A stretch of DNA of 64,000 bases from Chitinophaga sancti (lineage in GTDB: Bacteria > Bacteroidota > Bacteroidia > Chitinophagales > Chitinophagaceae). The notes beneath the pieces are model-generated. The model made no database searches. It had not been told where the DNA came from and was given only the letters and a program-made list of their open reading frames with translations. This document shows positions 25,372 to 35,428 of the stretch, piece by piece; the stretch's first letter is position 1; each line of letters begins with the position of its first letter. Position numbers and translations under genes: made by a program. The DNA lies in the NCBI RefSeq assembly GCF_034087045.1, contig NZ_CP139247.1:5234001-5298000 (forward strand), given 5' to 3'.

Positions 25372-28300
25372 ATGCTGAATTTCAACCCAAAGTCTGCATG
25401 GCTATGCCTGCTATTGTGCAGCATATGCATGAATCCTGTGCATGCATTTCAACAACCCGCTGATATAGTCATTACCGGTGTGGTCCGGCTACTCGACAAG
25501 AATGGAGTGACCGCCGCCGCCCCGGGTGTCAGTGTAATAGAGCAAGGCACAAAGAATGGTACTATGACGGGTCCGGATGGAACCTACAAACTTAAAGTAA
25601 AGACGGGGGCTACCGTCGTCTTTTCCATGGTCGGGTACAAATCCATTACCCGTGCCGCCCAATCGGTCATCAATCCAACACTGGAAGAAGATGTGAGTAA
25701 CCTGGGCGAAGTAGTGGTCACCGGTTACCAGACCATTGATAGAAAACTCTTTACAGGTGCGGCCACTTCAGTGAAAGCATCGGACGTAAGGCGTGCCGGT
25801 ATTGCGGATGTAAGCCGTATGCTGGAAGGCCAGGTGGCCGGTGTGAGTATCCAAAACGTATCTGGTACATTCGGTGCCGCGCCCAAAATCCGTATTCGTG
25901 GCGCTACCAGCATCACAGGTGATAATAAACCCCTGTGGGTGGTGGATGGTGTCGTGCTGGAAGATGTGATCAATGTAAGCAACGAACAACTCTCCACCGG
26001 GAACCCTTCTACCCTGCTCGGCTCTTCTGTGGCGGGTTTGAACTCGGACGATATTGAGAGTTTCCAGATATTAAAAGACGCTGCCGCCACCGCACTCTAT
26101 GGCGCCAGAGCAATGAATGGCGTAGTCGTGATCACGACCAAGAAAGGTCGTGTAGGCAAGCCGGTAGTTTCCTACACAGGTAACTTCTCTACTTACCTGA
26201 AACCTACCTATGATCAGTTTGACATCATGAATTCTGCTAACCAGATGTCCGTCTATACAGAACTGGAACGCAAAGGCTGGCTGAACCACTCTGATGCCAC
26301 CCGTGCGGAAAATGGCGGTGTCTATACCAAAATGTACAACCTGATCGATACCTACGATGCAACAAAAGGACAGTTTGGACTGGCAAATACCCCCGAAGCC
26401 CGCAAGGCATTTCTCCAAAGATATGCCGGTGCCAATACGGACTGGTTCAATACATTATTTAAGAACTCACTGATGCAGGAACATTCCGTGAGCATCTCTT
26501 CCGGTACAGACCGGTCACAGCTCTATGTATCTACAAGCTTCCTGCAGGATGGCGGCTGGACCCCGGCAGATAAACTGAAACGCTTTACCGGGAATGTAAG
26601 AGCGAATTACAACTTCAATGACAAGGTCTCCTTTGGATTTATAACCCAGGGCGTGATTCGTGATCAACGGGTACCCGGTAGCCTGAACAGGAACAGTAAC
26701 CCGGTAAGCGGACAGTTTGACCGTGACTTCGACATCAACCCATACAGCTATGCACTGAATACCAGCCGTACACTCACTGCATATGATGAACAGGGCCACC
26801 TGGAATACTTTACCCGCAACTTCGCTCCTTTCAATATCCTCAACGAAATGGCAAACAATTACATTGATGTGAGCCAGCTGGACTTGAAATTACAGGGCGA
26901 GTTTTCCTATAAGATCCTGCCGAAACTGAAATACACTTTTCTTGGTAACATCCGCTATGTAAAAAGTAGCCAGGAACATAAGGTAAAAGAAAACTCCAAT
27001 ATGCCAATGGCGTACAGAGCCGCAGGCGATGCGACCATCAGGGATAGAAACAGATTCCTCTACAAAGATCCGGATAATCCCGATGCTGAAGCCATCGTCG
27101 TTTTACCCTATGGTGGTATTTATTCCACTGATGATGATTACCTCGTAAGCTATTATTACAGGAATACATTAGAATGGAGTAAGACCTGGAACAATACACA
27201 CACCCTGAATCTGCTAGGCTCACAGGAGTTGCGCTATGCCAACAGGCAGAACAAACAATTCGATGGATATGGTTACCAGTTTGACAAAGGCGGTGTACCT
27301 TATATAGATCCCAACATTATCAAGCAGAATGTAGAGAATAATTTCAACTACTACAGCATGACGATGAACTACGATCGTTATTTAGCTTATCTCGCAAATG
27401 CTGCTTATTCCTACAAGGGCAAATATAACTTCAATGGAAGTGTACGCTATGATGGGTCGAATCTGCTGGGTGAATCCAGAACCGCAAGATGGCTGCCTAC
27501 ATGGAATGTGAGCGGGTCATGGAACCTCGACACAGAAGATTTCATGCAATCTCTGAATAATATAAACAGGCTTACCCTGAGAGCCACCTATGGTCTGACC
27601 GGAAGTATGGGAAATGCAAGAAACTCAAGTGTCGTATTGCAAAACAGAAGTACGAACAGACCTTATCTATCTGAAGTAGAATCAGTCATTTATATACAAA
27701 GTTTAGAAAATTCCCAACTCACCTGGGAAAAGCAATATGAGACAAATGTAGGCATTGACCTGGGCATGTTTCAGGATAAATTAACCCTGACACTGGATGG
27801 ATATTTAAGACAAGGATTTGATCTTATCGGCCCAATTCGTACTTCAGGTATTGGTGGTGAAGAAATCAAAATCGCGAACTATGGAGACATGCATTCCAAA
27901 GGTGTGGAAGCAACCATTGCTTATAAAATCCTCGATGACAGAGAATGGGGATTACGCACCCAACTTACTCTTGGCTATAACAAAGGAAAGATCACCCGGT
28001 TGGAAAATAACCCGATCATCTGGGACCTGGTCGTAGCTGAAGGCGGGGCCACTCAAGGGCACCCTGTAAGAGGATTGTATTCCATCCCATTTGCAGGGTT
28101 GAACCCCAAAGACGGTACACCATTGTTTATAAATGAAAATGGAGAGACCAGCAACAATGTATATCTGCAAAGTGACAAGGTACAAAACCTCCATTATGAC
28201 GGACCTGTAGATCCTACACTCACTGGTGGATGGTATAATACACTACGGTATAAAAACTTCTCCCTCTCTGCATTGGTTACTTACAGTACGGGCAATAAGA

Positions 28301-28710
28301 TCCGCCTGAACCCCGGCTTCAAACAACAGTACTCCGATCTCGATGCCAGCTCTAATGACTTCCTCAACAGATGGACATTACCAGGCGATGAAGCACGTAC
28401 CAATGTGCCCAGCATACTTGATAAATATGGGGAATCGCTACTGGATGGCGTGTATCCTTATAATAATTACAACTACTCTACTGTACGCGTAGCAGATGGT
28501 AGCTTTGTTCGTCTAAAGCAGGTATCCCTGACGTATGGCTTTAAACCCAAAGGATTCAACAACCTCTCTGTGAGCCTGGTAGCCAATAACGTTTGGCTCA
28601 TATATTCTGACAAACGATTGAATGGACAGGACCCTGAATTCTTCAATGCAGGAGGTGTGGCATTGCCTATTCCACGTCAGTTCACCCTATCAGTAAAGGC
28701 CAGTCTGTAA
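25372..28710 (+). CDS. SusC/RagA family TonB-dependent outer-membrane transporter
   Basis: A 1,112-residue outer-membrane importer forming a 22-strand barrel energised by TonB. A signal peptide (to about 26) precedes a carboxypeptidase-regulatory-like domain (about 33-112), the linker GEVVVTGYQ (a TonB-box-like region), a plug domain with IRIRGATSI and PLWVVDGV, and the barrel, ending in the typical aromatic-rich strand QFTLSVKASL. It pairs with SusD 19 bases downstream, and the two should form a lidded (SusCD-type) complex. The neighbours are a zinc metallohydrolase and a DUF4302 lipoprotein, not glycoside hydrolases, so the substrate is more likely a peptide or another non-glycan (inference). 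Confidence 0.94.
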   Translation: MLNFNPKSAWLCLLLCSICMNPVHAFQQPADIVITGVVRLLDKNGVTAAAPGVSVIEQGTKNGTMTGPDGTYKLKVKTGATVVFSMVGYKSITRAAQSVINPTLEEDVSNLGEVVVTGYQTIDRKLFTGAATSVKASDVRRAGIADVSRMLEGQVAGVSIQNVSGTFGAAPKIRIRGATSITGDNKPLWVVDGVVLEDVINVSNEQLSTGNPSTLLGSSVAGLNSDDIESFQILKDAAATALYGARAMNGVVVITTKKGRVGKPVVSYTGNFSTYLKPTYDQFDIMNSANQMSVYTELERKGWLNHSDATRAENGGVYTKMYNLIDTYDATKGQFGLANTPEARKAFLQRYAGANTDWFNTLFKNSLMQEHSVSISSGTDRSQLYVSTSFLQDGGWTPADKLKRFTGNVRANYNFNDKVSFGFITQGVIRDQRVPGSLNRNSNPVSGQFDRDFDINPYSYALNTSRTLTAYDEQGHLEYFTRNFAPFNILNEMANNYIDVSQLDLKLQGEFSYKILPKLKYTFLGNIRYVKSSQEHKVKENSNMPMAYRAAGDATIRDRNRFLYKDPDNPDAEAIVVLPYGGIYSTDDDYLVSYYYRNTLEWSKTWNNTHTLNLLGSQELRYANRQNKQFDGYGYQFDKGGVPYIDPNIIKQNVENNFNYYSMTMNYDRYLAYLANAAYSYKGKYNFNGSVRYDGSNLLGESRTARWLPTWNVSGSWNLDTEDFMQSLNNINRLTLRATYGLTGSMGNARNSSVVLQNRSTNRPYLSEVESVIYIQSLENSQLTWEKQYETNVGIDLGMFQDKLTLTLDGYLRQGFDLIGPIRTSGIGGEEIKIANYGDMHSKGVEATIAYKILDDREWGLRTQLTLGYNKGKITRLENNPIIWDLVVAEGGATQGHPVRGLYSIPFAGLNPKDGTPLFINENGETSNNVYLQSDKVQNLHYDGPVDPTLTGGWYNTLRYKNFSLSALVTYSTGNKIRLNPGFKQQYSDLDASSNDFLNRWTLPGDEARTNVPSILDKYGESLLDGVYPYNNYNYSTVRVADGSFVRLKQVSLTYGFKPKGFNNLSVSLVANNVWLIYSDKRLNGQDPEFFNAGGVALPIPRQFTLSVKASL

Positions 28711-28729
28711 CCCTTTAAAACACGCATTC

Positions 28730-30166
28730 ATGAAAAAACATCATATCTTATTATTCATATTACTGGCAGGCAGCGGGTGTAAGAAATACCTGGAGCAGGC
28801 ACCAGATCAGCGTACACAATTGAACAGTGTGGAAAAAGTAGCTGAGCTGTTAGGTACGGCGTATCCGCAGGCAGACTACGCCACCTTTACCGAAGCAGCA
28901 TCAGACAATGCGGCCGACAAAGGAACAGGCGGTACCGTATCGCTGGAGATCAATACCAACCCTTATTACTTCAGGGACGTAATAGATAAAACAGAGGGCT
29001 CTCCTACTTACTACTGGAACAATTGCTATAAAGCCATTGCAGCCTGTAACCAGACATTGCAGGCAATCGAAAATGCAGATAACCCGGCAGACTACAATGC
29101 ACAAAAAGGCGAAGCATTGGTAGCAAGAGCGTATGCACACTTCATGCTCGTAACACTCTTTTCTAAAGTATATGATGCTGCTACCGCTGCCCAGGACCCG
29201 GGCATTCCATATGTGACCACCCCTGAAAATGTAGTGATCAAACAATATGAGCGCAATACGGTGGCTTATGTTTATGAGCAGATCGAAAAAGATCTGACTA
29301 CCGGGTTACCGCTTATTAAAAATACCTCCTACACAATACCTAAATATCACTTTACCACTTCGGCCGCGAATGCATTTGCGACACGCTTCTATTTATTTAA
29401 AAAGGATTATCAGAAAGTGCTCAACTATGCAGGGAATGTATTTCCAGGAGGCAATATTAAAAGTAACCTGCGCCAATGGGTAACGGTGTATCAAAACCTC
29501 ACCGCTGCGGAAGCATTGGCCTTATATACAAACGCTACTGAGCCTGCAAATCTGCTATTGGTAGAAGCCCCTTCTATATGGGCCCGCAACGTAGCGCAAT
29601 ACAGGTACGGACTGCAAACGGATCTTGTATATAATATATATCGGTATCCCAACGTGACCGGCGCTACCTGGGTACAACCACTCTATTATGTTGGCGATAA
29701 TACTGACAACTGGGAGATCCTCAAGTTCAGAGAGCACTTTGTACGTTCCAGTGCCAATGCGGATATCGGGGTGCCTTATACCATCTTCCCACTCTTTACT
29801 GCAGAAGAAGTTTTATTCAACAGAGCTGAAGCAAACATCTATCTGGGTAATTATGACGCCGCCAAGCAGGACCTGAATGACTACGCCAGTATGCGTATAG
29901 ATGGTTACAATACCAGTAACCGTATCACAAATACAAAGCTGGCCAACTTTTATGGCACTACCGATGTAAAGACCGGCCTCATTTATACCCTGCTGGATTT
30001 TAAACAGGCAGAATTCATGCAGGAAGGTATGCGCTGGTTCGATATACTTCGCTATCACATTCCTGTATCACATAGTGGTGAAACCCTGACTGGCGAAGAC
30101 CTCCGCAGATTGTTCCAGTTACCACAGGAAGTGAAACTCTCCGGTATTGAACAAAATCCCCGTTAA
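28730..30166 (+). CDS. SusD/RagB family nutrient-binding outer-membrane lipoprotein
   Basis: A 478-residue surface lipoprotein that binds substrate and acts as the lid of the SusC transporter. Signal peptide with lipobox GSGC (Cys17) followed by KKYLEQAPD, the typical SusD start. TPR-like helical regions follow (YWNNCYKAIAACNQTLQ, GEALVARAYAHFMLV), and the C-terminal SusD motif is EFMQEGMRWFDILRY. The length is short-to-normal for the family. It starts 19 bases after susC and is followed 20 bases later by the metallohydrolase gene. Confidence 0.93.
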   Translation: MKKHHILLFILLAGSGCKKYLEQAPDQRTQLNSVEKVAELLGTAYPQADYATFTEAASDNAADKGTGGTVSLEINTNPYYFRDVIDKTEGSPTYYWNNCYKAIAACNQTLQAIENADNPADYNAQKGEALVARAYAHFMLVTLFSKVYDAATAAQDPGIPYVTTPENVVIKQYERNTVAYVYEQIEKDLTTGLPLIKNTSYTIPKYHFTTSAANAFATRFYLFKKDYQKVLNYAGNVFPGGNIKSNLRQWVTVYQNLTAAEALALYTNATEPANLLLVEAPSIWARNVAQYRYGLQTDLVYNIYRYPNVTGATWVQPLYYVGDNTDNWEILKFREHFVRSSANADIGVPYTIFPLFTAEEVLFNRAEANIYLGNYDAAKQDLNDYASMRIDGYNTSNRITNTKLANFYGTTDVKTGLIYTLLDFKQAEFMQEGMRWFDILRYHIPVSHSGETLTGEDLRRLFQLPQEVKLSGIEQNPR

Positions 30167-30186
30167 CCGCCTTAAAAATTTTGAAA

Positions 30187-31014
30187 ATGAAATACTTATC
30201 AATATTGCTGATCATGCTGCTGGTGGCCTGTTCCAAGAAGGAAACCCTGGACACAGACCTGCCGGGACTAGGTGGTGAGACCTGGGAAAAAGGACCACTG
30301 GATTACTGGCTGGATTCGAATTTTGTGAATCCGTATAATATAGAAGTGAAATACCGGTTTGACCGTTATGAATTATCGTTGAACAAAGACCTGGTACCAG
30401 TTACGGAATCGCAGGTTGAACCTGTGATGACAACCATTGCCAAAACATGGATCGCTCCTTATATCGGTGAAGCAGGTGATGCTTTCTTTAAAACGTATTG
30501 TCAGAAACAGTTCGTTCTGGTAGGTAGCCCGCAATACAATACCAACAACACCGTAACCCTGGGTACTGCAGAAGGTGGCCGTAAAGTCGTACTCTTTGCG
30601 CTGAATGATTTTAGCCTGGATAATAAACCGGGAGTACGGGAAATGTTGCACACGATCCATCATGAGTTTGCACACATCCTGCATCAGACGATCATGTACC
30701 CTGTGGAATTCAAAACAATTTCTACAGGGTATACCGGCAGCTGGAATGATTACACATTAGACGAAGCGCTGGCAAGAGGGTTTGTGACCCAGTATGCACG
30801 TAGTGCACCGGATGAAGACTTTGTAGAAATGGTATCGACTATGCTGGTAGAAGGCAAAAGTGGTTTTGATGCCATCGTAGCCAGTGCGCCAGATGACGGC
30901 GCCGCCAAATTACGCCAGAAGGAAGAGATCGTAGTACGGTACTTCAAGGAAAGCTGGAATATTGACTTTTACAGTCTGCAGACAAGAACCCAGGACGCTA
31001 TTAATAATCTTTAA
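30187..31014 (+). CDS. substrate import-associated zinc metallohydrolase lipoprotein
   Basis: A 275-residue lipoprotein (lipobox LVAC, Cys15) with an HExxH zinc-protease motif, HEFAH at 159-163, in the context MLHTIHHEFAHILHQ, and downstream acidic residues in LDEALARGF that could give the third ligand or support it. It belongs by motif and context to the metallohydrolase lipoproteins encoded beside SusC/SusD pairs in Bacteroidota. It would hydrolyse a peptide-like substrate at the surface or in the periplasm before or after uptake; the substrate is unknown. The in-frame TTG at 30181 is six bases earlier; the ATG at 30187 gives a better signal peptide. It lies 12 bases before the DUF4302 gene. 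Confidence 0.88.
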   Translation: MKYLSILLIMLLVACSKKETLDTDLPGLGGETWEKGPLDYWLDSNFVNPYNIEVKYRFDRYELSLNKDLVPVTESQVEPVMTTIAKTWIAPYIGEAGDAFFKTYCQKQFVLVGSPQYNTNNTVTLGTAEGGRKVVLFALNDFSLDNKPGVREMLHTIHHEFAHILHQTIMYPVEFKTISTGYTGSWNDYTLDEALARGFVTQYARSAPDEDFVEMVSTMLVEGKSGFDAIVASAPDDGAAKLRQKEEIVVRYFKESWNIDFYSLQTRTQDAINNL

Positions 31015-31026
31015 TACAGCTCAAAC

Positions 31027-32322
31027 ATGCGTACACATATATTATATATACTGATACTGGCATGCCTCCTGTGCTGCCGGAAAGATCAGACAACATCTAT
31101 CTTTGGTGAGACGCCCGACCAGCGCCTGGAAAAAGCGCTGGCAGATTATAAAACAAGGTTAACAGGTGCTGAGTATGGATGGAAAACAGCCGTGTTTCCA
31201 CCAGCCGGCGGCGGGTATAGTTTCTTCTTTACTTTCGATACCGCAGGCAGGGTAACCATGTATGGCGACGTAACGGAAGATGCTGCAGCTACTCCCGAAA
31301 ACAGTACCTACCGTTTAAAAGCCATGCAACGCCCCTCCTTATTATTTGATACCTACTCTTACCTGCACCTGCTGGCAGACCCGGATCCAAATGTATATGG
31401 TGGGGTCACCGGTCAGGGATATTATGTAGACTTTGAGTATTCTATTGACAGTGTATCGGCTGATACGATCAAACTAACGGGGATCACTTATAGTACCAAA
31501 ATGATTTTGATAAAGGCGACAAAGGCAGAACACGATGCCTATACCTCCGGCGCTTTTGGTAACCAGTTAGTAGATATTGAGAATAACGTTGCTGATTTCC
31601 CCTGGCAATATTTACAATTTACAGATGGTCGCAAATTGCAGGTGAGCATAAATACGTTTACGAAAAACTTTACCTTAATCTATCTCGATGATGCAGGAAA
31701 AGTACAGCTGATCACAACCCCATTTTACTATACAACCAATGGTTTGTATTTACAAACACCCATTACATATGGCAGCTATACCTTTAATGAGGTATTCTGG
31801 GATGCTGATAACCAGGTGTTTTATGTAACAATAAATGGCAGCCGGGTAGATGTACAGGCGGCTGATAATTCGATTATTCCTATGCATCTGTTGATCGGTG
31901 TAAGTTTCTCTTCTATCGTAGTGCCGCCACAGGCAATTCCCGGATGGTCAGATGATTTTACAAATATGTGGAAGTCTATCGCGACATCATTGAAGAGTGG
32001 AAATTATGGGTTGACGTTGTATTATACTTATTTCACGTTTGACAAAGATGCAGGCGTTTTATACCTGGATGTATATGTGATTCAGAATAACCGGTTGTAC
32101 CTGGCAGAGTACCCATATACTTATACCAAAACCACCGCAGGCGTATTTGACTTTACAGGACAGGCATATTCTGGCAATGCGGCACTGATAGATACAGATA
32201 TGGCGCCGTTACTTGATCACCTTGAAAACGATCATTTCACCATGGACTTTTATCAGGGAACGTTGGGGCAGCTGAAAAGTGTAGAGGATTCGGGATTCTA
32301 TTTTACCGGATACCTGGAATAG
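31027..32322 (+). CDS. DUF4302 domain lipoprotein
   Basis: A 431-residue exported protein whose N-terminus MRTHILYILILACLLCCRKD is a lipoprotein-type signal ending at Cys16/Cys17. The body, starting RLEKALADYKTRLTGAEYGWKTAVFP and rich in beta-strands with many Tyr and Phe, fits DUF4302, a family found beside SusC/SusD and zinc metallohydrolase lipoproteins. No catalytic motif is visible; a substrate-binding role is possible. Last gene of the susC-susD-metallohydrolase-DUF4302 unit (gaps 19, 20 and 12 bases), followed by a terminator. Confidence 0.8.
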   Translation: MRTHILYILILACLLCCRKDQTTSIFGETPDQRLEKALADYKTRLTGAEYGWKTAVFPPAGGGYSFFFTFDTAGRVTMYGDVTEDAAATPENSTYRLKAMQRPSLLFDTYSYLHLLADPDPNVYGGVTGQGYYVDFEYSIDSVSADTIKLTGITYSTKMILIKATKAEHDAYTSGAFGNQLVDIENNVADFPWQYLQFTDGRKLQVSINTFTKNFTLIYLDDAGKVQLITTPFYYTTNGLYLQTPITYGSYTFNEVFWDADNQVFYVTINGSRVDVQAADNSIIPMHLLIGVSFSSIVVPPQAIPGWSDDFTNMWKSIATSLKSGNYGLTLYYTYFTFDKDAGVLYLDVYVIQNNRLYLAEYPYTYTKTTAGVFDFTGQAYSGNAALIDTDMAPLLDHLENDHFTMDFYQGTLGQLKSVEDSGFYFTGYLE

Positions 32323-32368
32323 TGAAAAAATAAAGAATACTCCTTCGAACTGTGAAAATGGAAACGTT

Positions 32369-32408
32369 AAAAGAGCGTGTATCTTACTTTTAAGATACAC
32401 ACTCTTTT
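32369..32408. terminator. bidirectional terminator after the SusCD operon
   Basis: An 18-bp stem with one internal mismatch (32369-32386 with 32391-32408), loop CTTT, and T-runs on both strands. Shared with the convergent hybrid kinase gene, whose stop lies at its edge. Confidence 0.85.
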
Positions 32409-35400
32409 CTATTTTGGTAAATATACAGTGAAGATAGCACCCTTCCCCAGTTCTCCCTCGGCTTGTATCAACCCATGATGGTTCTCTGCAATTTTCTTAC
32501 AGAGCGCCAGGCCGATACCCGTACCTGCATATGCTTTTTTATCATTTAGGCGCTGGAAAATGGTGAAGATGCGATTGGAAAATTGTTGTTCGAACCCTAT
32601 GCCATTGTCCTGGAAGATCAGTTTGATATAGGATTGATCTTTTGATAATTCTTCCGGAAGTTCATCTAAGGATACACCAGCTACGCTGATTTTTATAAAC
32701 GGATCTTTGTCACAGAACTTCAGGGAATTGCCAATCAGGTTTGTAAATAATTGCTGTATTTGTAAAGGGATTCCACGTACAACTGGTAAGGCATCTGATT
32801 GTACCAGGGCGCCTTTTTGTTCAATCAATAATTCGAAGTCGGTCAGGGTATTTTTCAAAATAGTCTGCAGGTCGGTATTCACAAATCGGGCAGCCGGATT
32901 AGAAAGACGGGAATAGTCCAGCACGTCTTTGATCAGCGCCGTCATTCGGGCAGCAGATGACTGGATCTTTTCGAAGTAATGATTGGCCTGGGTCCCACTG
33001 TCCTGCATACTCTTTTGCAGCAATTCGGAGAAGGTCCTGATTTTTCGCAGGGGTTCCTGCAGGTCATGGCTTGCGATATATGCAAACTGTTCTAACTCAT
33101 TATTTTTTCTTACCAATTCGGCAGTTCGCTCCTCAACTTTCTGTTCAAGGTCCTGGGCACTTTGCTGCAATATTTCCACAGCATGGCGGTGCAGCCTCGT
33201 AATCCTGATCTGTGAACGTACCCTCGCTAATAATTCTTTCGCTGAAAACGGTTTGACGAGATAATCATCTGCACCTGTATCGTACCCTGCTATTTTAGCT
33301 TCCTCTCCTGCCCTGGCAGAAAGCAGGATAATGGGAATACCACATGTGTCGGGATTAGCTTTCAGGTGATGCAACAATGTCACTCCGTCCATTTCAGGCA
33401 TCATCACATCGCTGATCACAAGCTCAGGTATCTTTTGACGAATACGTTCTAGTGCAAGTTTCCCATTAGCTGCCGTATCCACTATATAATAATGCTGGAG
33501 AAGCCGCTGTAGGTAGTCCCGCATATCACCATTGTCATCTACAACAAGGATAACCGGTTTCTCCTCGTCAGCGACTACACTTGAATCTAACTCCGCCTGA
33601 CCGGCCCCATTTTCCAGCTGAGCAGCTTCCAGTGCATAATTCTCAGGCAACAAAGAGAAATAATCATGGTTATCATGCATCGAAACCTGGTCTGCTGGCA
33701 GGTGTGCCATACCCAATGGAATACTGACGGTGAAAATTGTACCTATACCCAGTTTACTCTCCACCTTGATATTTCCCTCATGGAGCAGCACCAGCTCTTT
33801 CACTAATGACAAACCAATACCGGTTCCTTCAAAAGAGCGCCCACCACTCTGCTTCACTCTATGGAAACGTTCGAACATATGGGGCAGTTCTTCATCTGGT
33901 ATACCGATACCCGTATCTTTTACTTTTAGTATAGCATAGCCATCATCCTCATATAATACAACAGAAATAGTACCCTGCAAGGTGTATTTAAAAGCATTCG
34001 AGAGCAGGTTAAGCACGATCTTCTCCCACATCTCTCTATCTACATATGCCGTTTCCTGTAGCACGCGGCAATCCACTTCCAGTTGCATACCGGCATGCTC
34101 AATTGCAGAACGGAAACTCCCAGCCAGGTCCATTGTCACATTTGCAAGATCAACCGGGCAATACTGCGCCTGTGCTTTTTTAGCTTCAATGCGACTAAAG
34201 TCAAGGAGGGTGTTTACCAGTTTCAGTAAGCGATTGGCGTTCCTATGCATTGTCTCCAGGTCGGCCTGCTGTTTCGTCGAAAACACCGAAGTATCTCCGG
34301 CCAGCAATTCTTCCAGGGGGCCCAACATAAGGGTGAGCGGTGTCCGGAATTCGTGACTGATGTTATTGAAGAAGGCTGTTTTGGCTCTGTCGATTTCTAT
34401 GAGTGCTTCGGCTCTTTTGCGGGCTTCTTCGTACGCGTATACATTCGAAAGACCGCTTCCTATCTGGTCGGCGATGAGTTGAAAAAAGCTGCTGTACTTT
34501 TCGTCCAGCTGCCGGTGCGGATTCAGACCCACGATCAGTAATACGGATACGGCTGACTGACCACTATTCATCGGAATGACCAAAGCATTGTCCGGAGGGC
34601 GGGCCCATGCACCTGAAGGTAAATTGCCAAAGCCATCTTTCAGGCTACTGATAACCAGTGTCTTATTAAAACTAATTGCCTCTGGCAGTTTCCAGTAATC
34701 TGCAATCTCACTATCGAGCTTAATCTTGGCTGGCAATACATTTTCATGAGTAGTACCCACCTGTGTAGCCATCCCGGTTTCAGTATTTACCTGGTAAATA
34801 CTGGTGAACGGGAAGTCGTGCGGGTTCTGTTTAAGTGTATCGATGGTATGGGCAAAGACGGTCGAATCGGATTTAGTATCCATGATTATCTTGCCCAGAT
34901 CTCTTAAAGTACGTAGTTGTCTTTCACCTGTAATCCGCAAGGTATCGTCTGTATTGGCACAAATGATCCCATTTGTACCACCATAATCACCAGGTATCGG
35001 GCTATATGAAAAGGTGTAGTAAGTCTCCTCCGGATAGCCATTGCGCTCCATGATCAGGAGGAGTGCTTCGTCGTAGGTGCCGATATTCTTTTCCATGCAG
35101 GCAGTGGCCCGTGGTTCTACTGCATCCCAGATTTCCTTCCACACTTCGGCAGCAGGTGCACCTAATACATGGGGATGTTTGCCTCCCAGGATAGACCTGT
35201 AAGGATCGTTGTAAAGATTGATCAGTTCCGGTCCCCACCAAACAAACATAGGCTGGCTGGATGTAAGGATGATGCGTATGCAGGTTTTCAAACTTTGCGG
35301 CCAGGTTTCGTAACGGCCTAACGGCGTTGATGCCCAGTCGTGGGAGCGAATTAATGCACCCATTTCCCCACCACCAGTGAGAAATTCTGGGATTACAGTA

Positions 35401-35414
35401 TTTGTCAGTTCCAT
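32409..35414 (-). CDS. hybrid sensor histidine kinase with two kinase cores flanking a receiver
   Basis: A 1,001-residue cytoplasmic sensor: no signal peptide and no clear membrane segment. Order: PAS-like domain (about 20-160), GAF-like domain (about 175-330), first HisKA/HATPase (His354 in NISHEFRTPL; GTGIGLSLVKEL), receiver (about 610-735; DDNGD, Asp669 in ISDVMMPEMDG, KPF), a coiled coil (EVEERTAELVRKNNELEQ), then a second HisKA/HATPase (His783 in IASHDLQEPLRKI; GTGIGLALCKKI). The last core closely resembles that of the bacteriophytochrome at 86-2350 and probably phosphorylates the single-domain regulator encoded 14 bases upstream. The ligand is unknown. Confidence 0.92.
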   Translation of the reverse strand: MELTNTVIPEFLTGGGEMGALIRSHDWASTPLGRYETWPQSLKTCIRIILTSSQPMFVWWGPELINLYNDPYRSILGGKHPHVLGAPAAEVWKEIWDAVEPRATACMEKNIGTYDEALLLIMERNGYPEETYYTFSYSPIPGDYGGTNGIICANTDDTLRITGERQLRTLRDLGKIIMDTKSDSTVFAHTIDTLKQNPHDFPFTSIYQVNTETGMATQVGTTHENVLPAKIKLDSEIADYWKLPEAISFNKTLVISSLKDGFGNLPSGAWARPPDNALVIPMNSGQSAVSVLLIVGLNPHRQLDEKYSSFFQLIADQIGSGLSNVYAYEEARKRAEALIEIDRAKTAFFNNISHEFRTPLTLMLGPLEELLAGDTSVFSTKQQADLETMHRNANRLLKLVNTLLDFSRIEAKKAQAQYCPVDLANVTMDLAGSFRSAIEHAGMQLEVDCRVLQETAYVDREMWEKIVLNLLSNAFKYTLQGTISVVLYEDDGYAILKVKDTGIGIPDEELPHMFERFHRVKQSGGRSFEGTGIGLSLVKELVLLHEGNIKVESKLGIGTIFTVSIPLGMAHLPADQVSMHDNHDYFSLLPENYALEAAQLENGAGQAELDSSVVADEEKPVILVVDDNGDMRDYLQRLLQHYYIVDTAANGKLALERIRQKIPELVISDVMMPEMDGVTLLHHLKANPDTCGIPIILLSARAGEEAKIAGYDTGADDYLVKPFSAKELLARVRSQIRITRLHRHAVEILQQSAQDLEQKVEERTAELVRKNNELEQFAYIASHDLQEPLRKIRTFSELLQKSMQDSGTQANHYFEKIQSSAARMTALIKDVLDYSRLSNPAARFVNTDLQTILKNTLTDFELLIEQKGALVQSDALPVVRGIPLQIQQLFTNLIGNSLKFCDKDPFIKISVAGVSLDELPEELSKDQSYIKLIFQDNGIGFEQQFSNRIFTIFQRLNDKKAYAGTGIGLALCKKIAENHHGLIQAEGELGKGAIFTVYLPK

Positions 35415-35428
35415 ATAATATGCTGAAA

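Noticed and set aside
25372..32322. Polysaccharide utilisation locus
   Set aside because: SusC/SusD are present, but no glycoside hydrolase, lyase or carbohydrate esterase is encoded nearby; calling it glycan-specific is unsupported.
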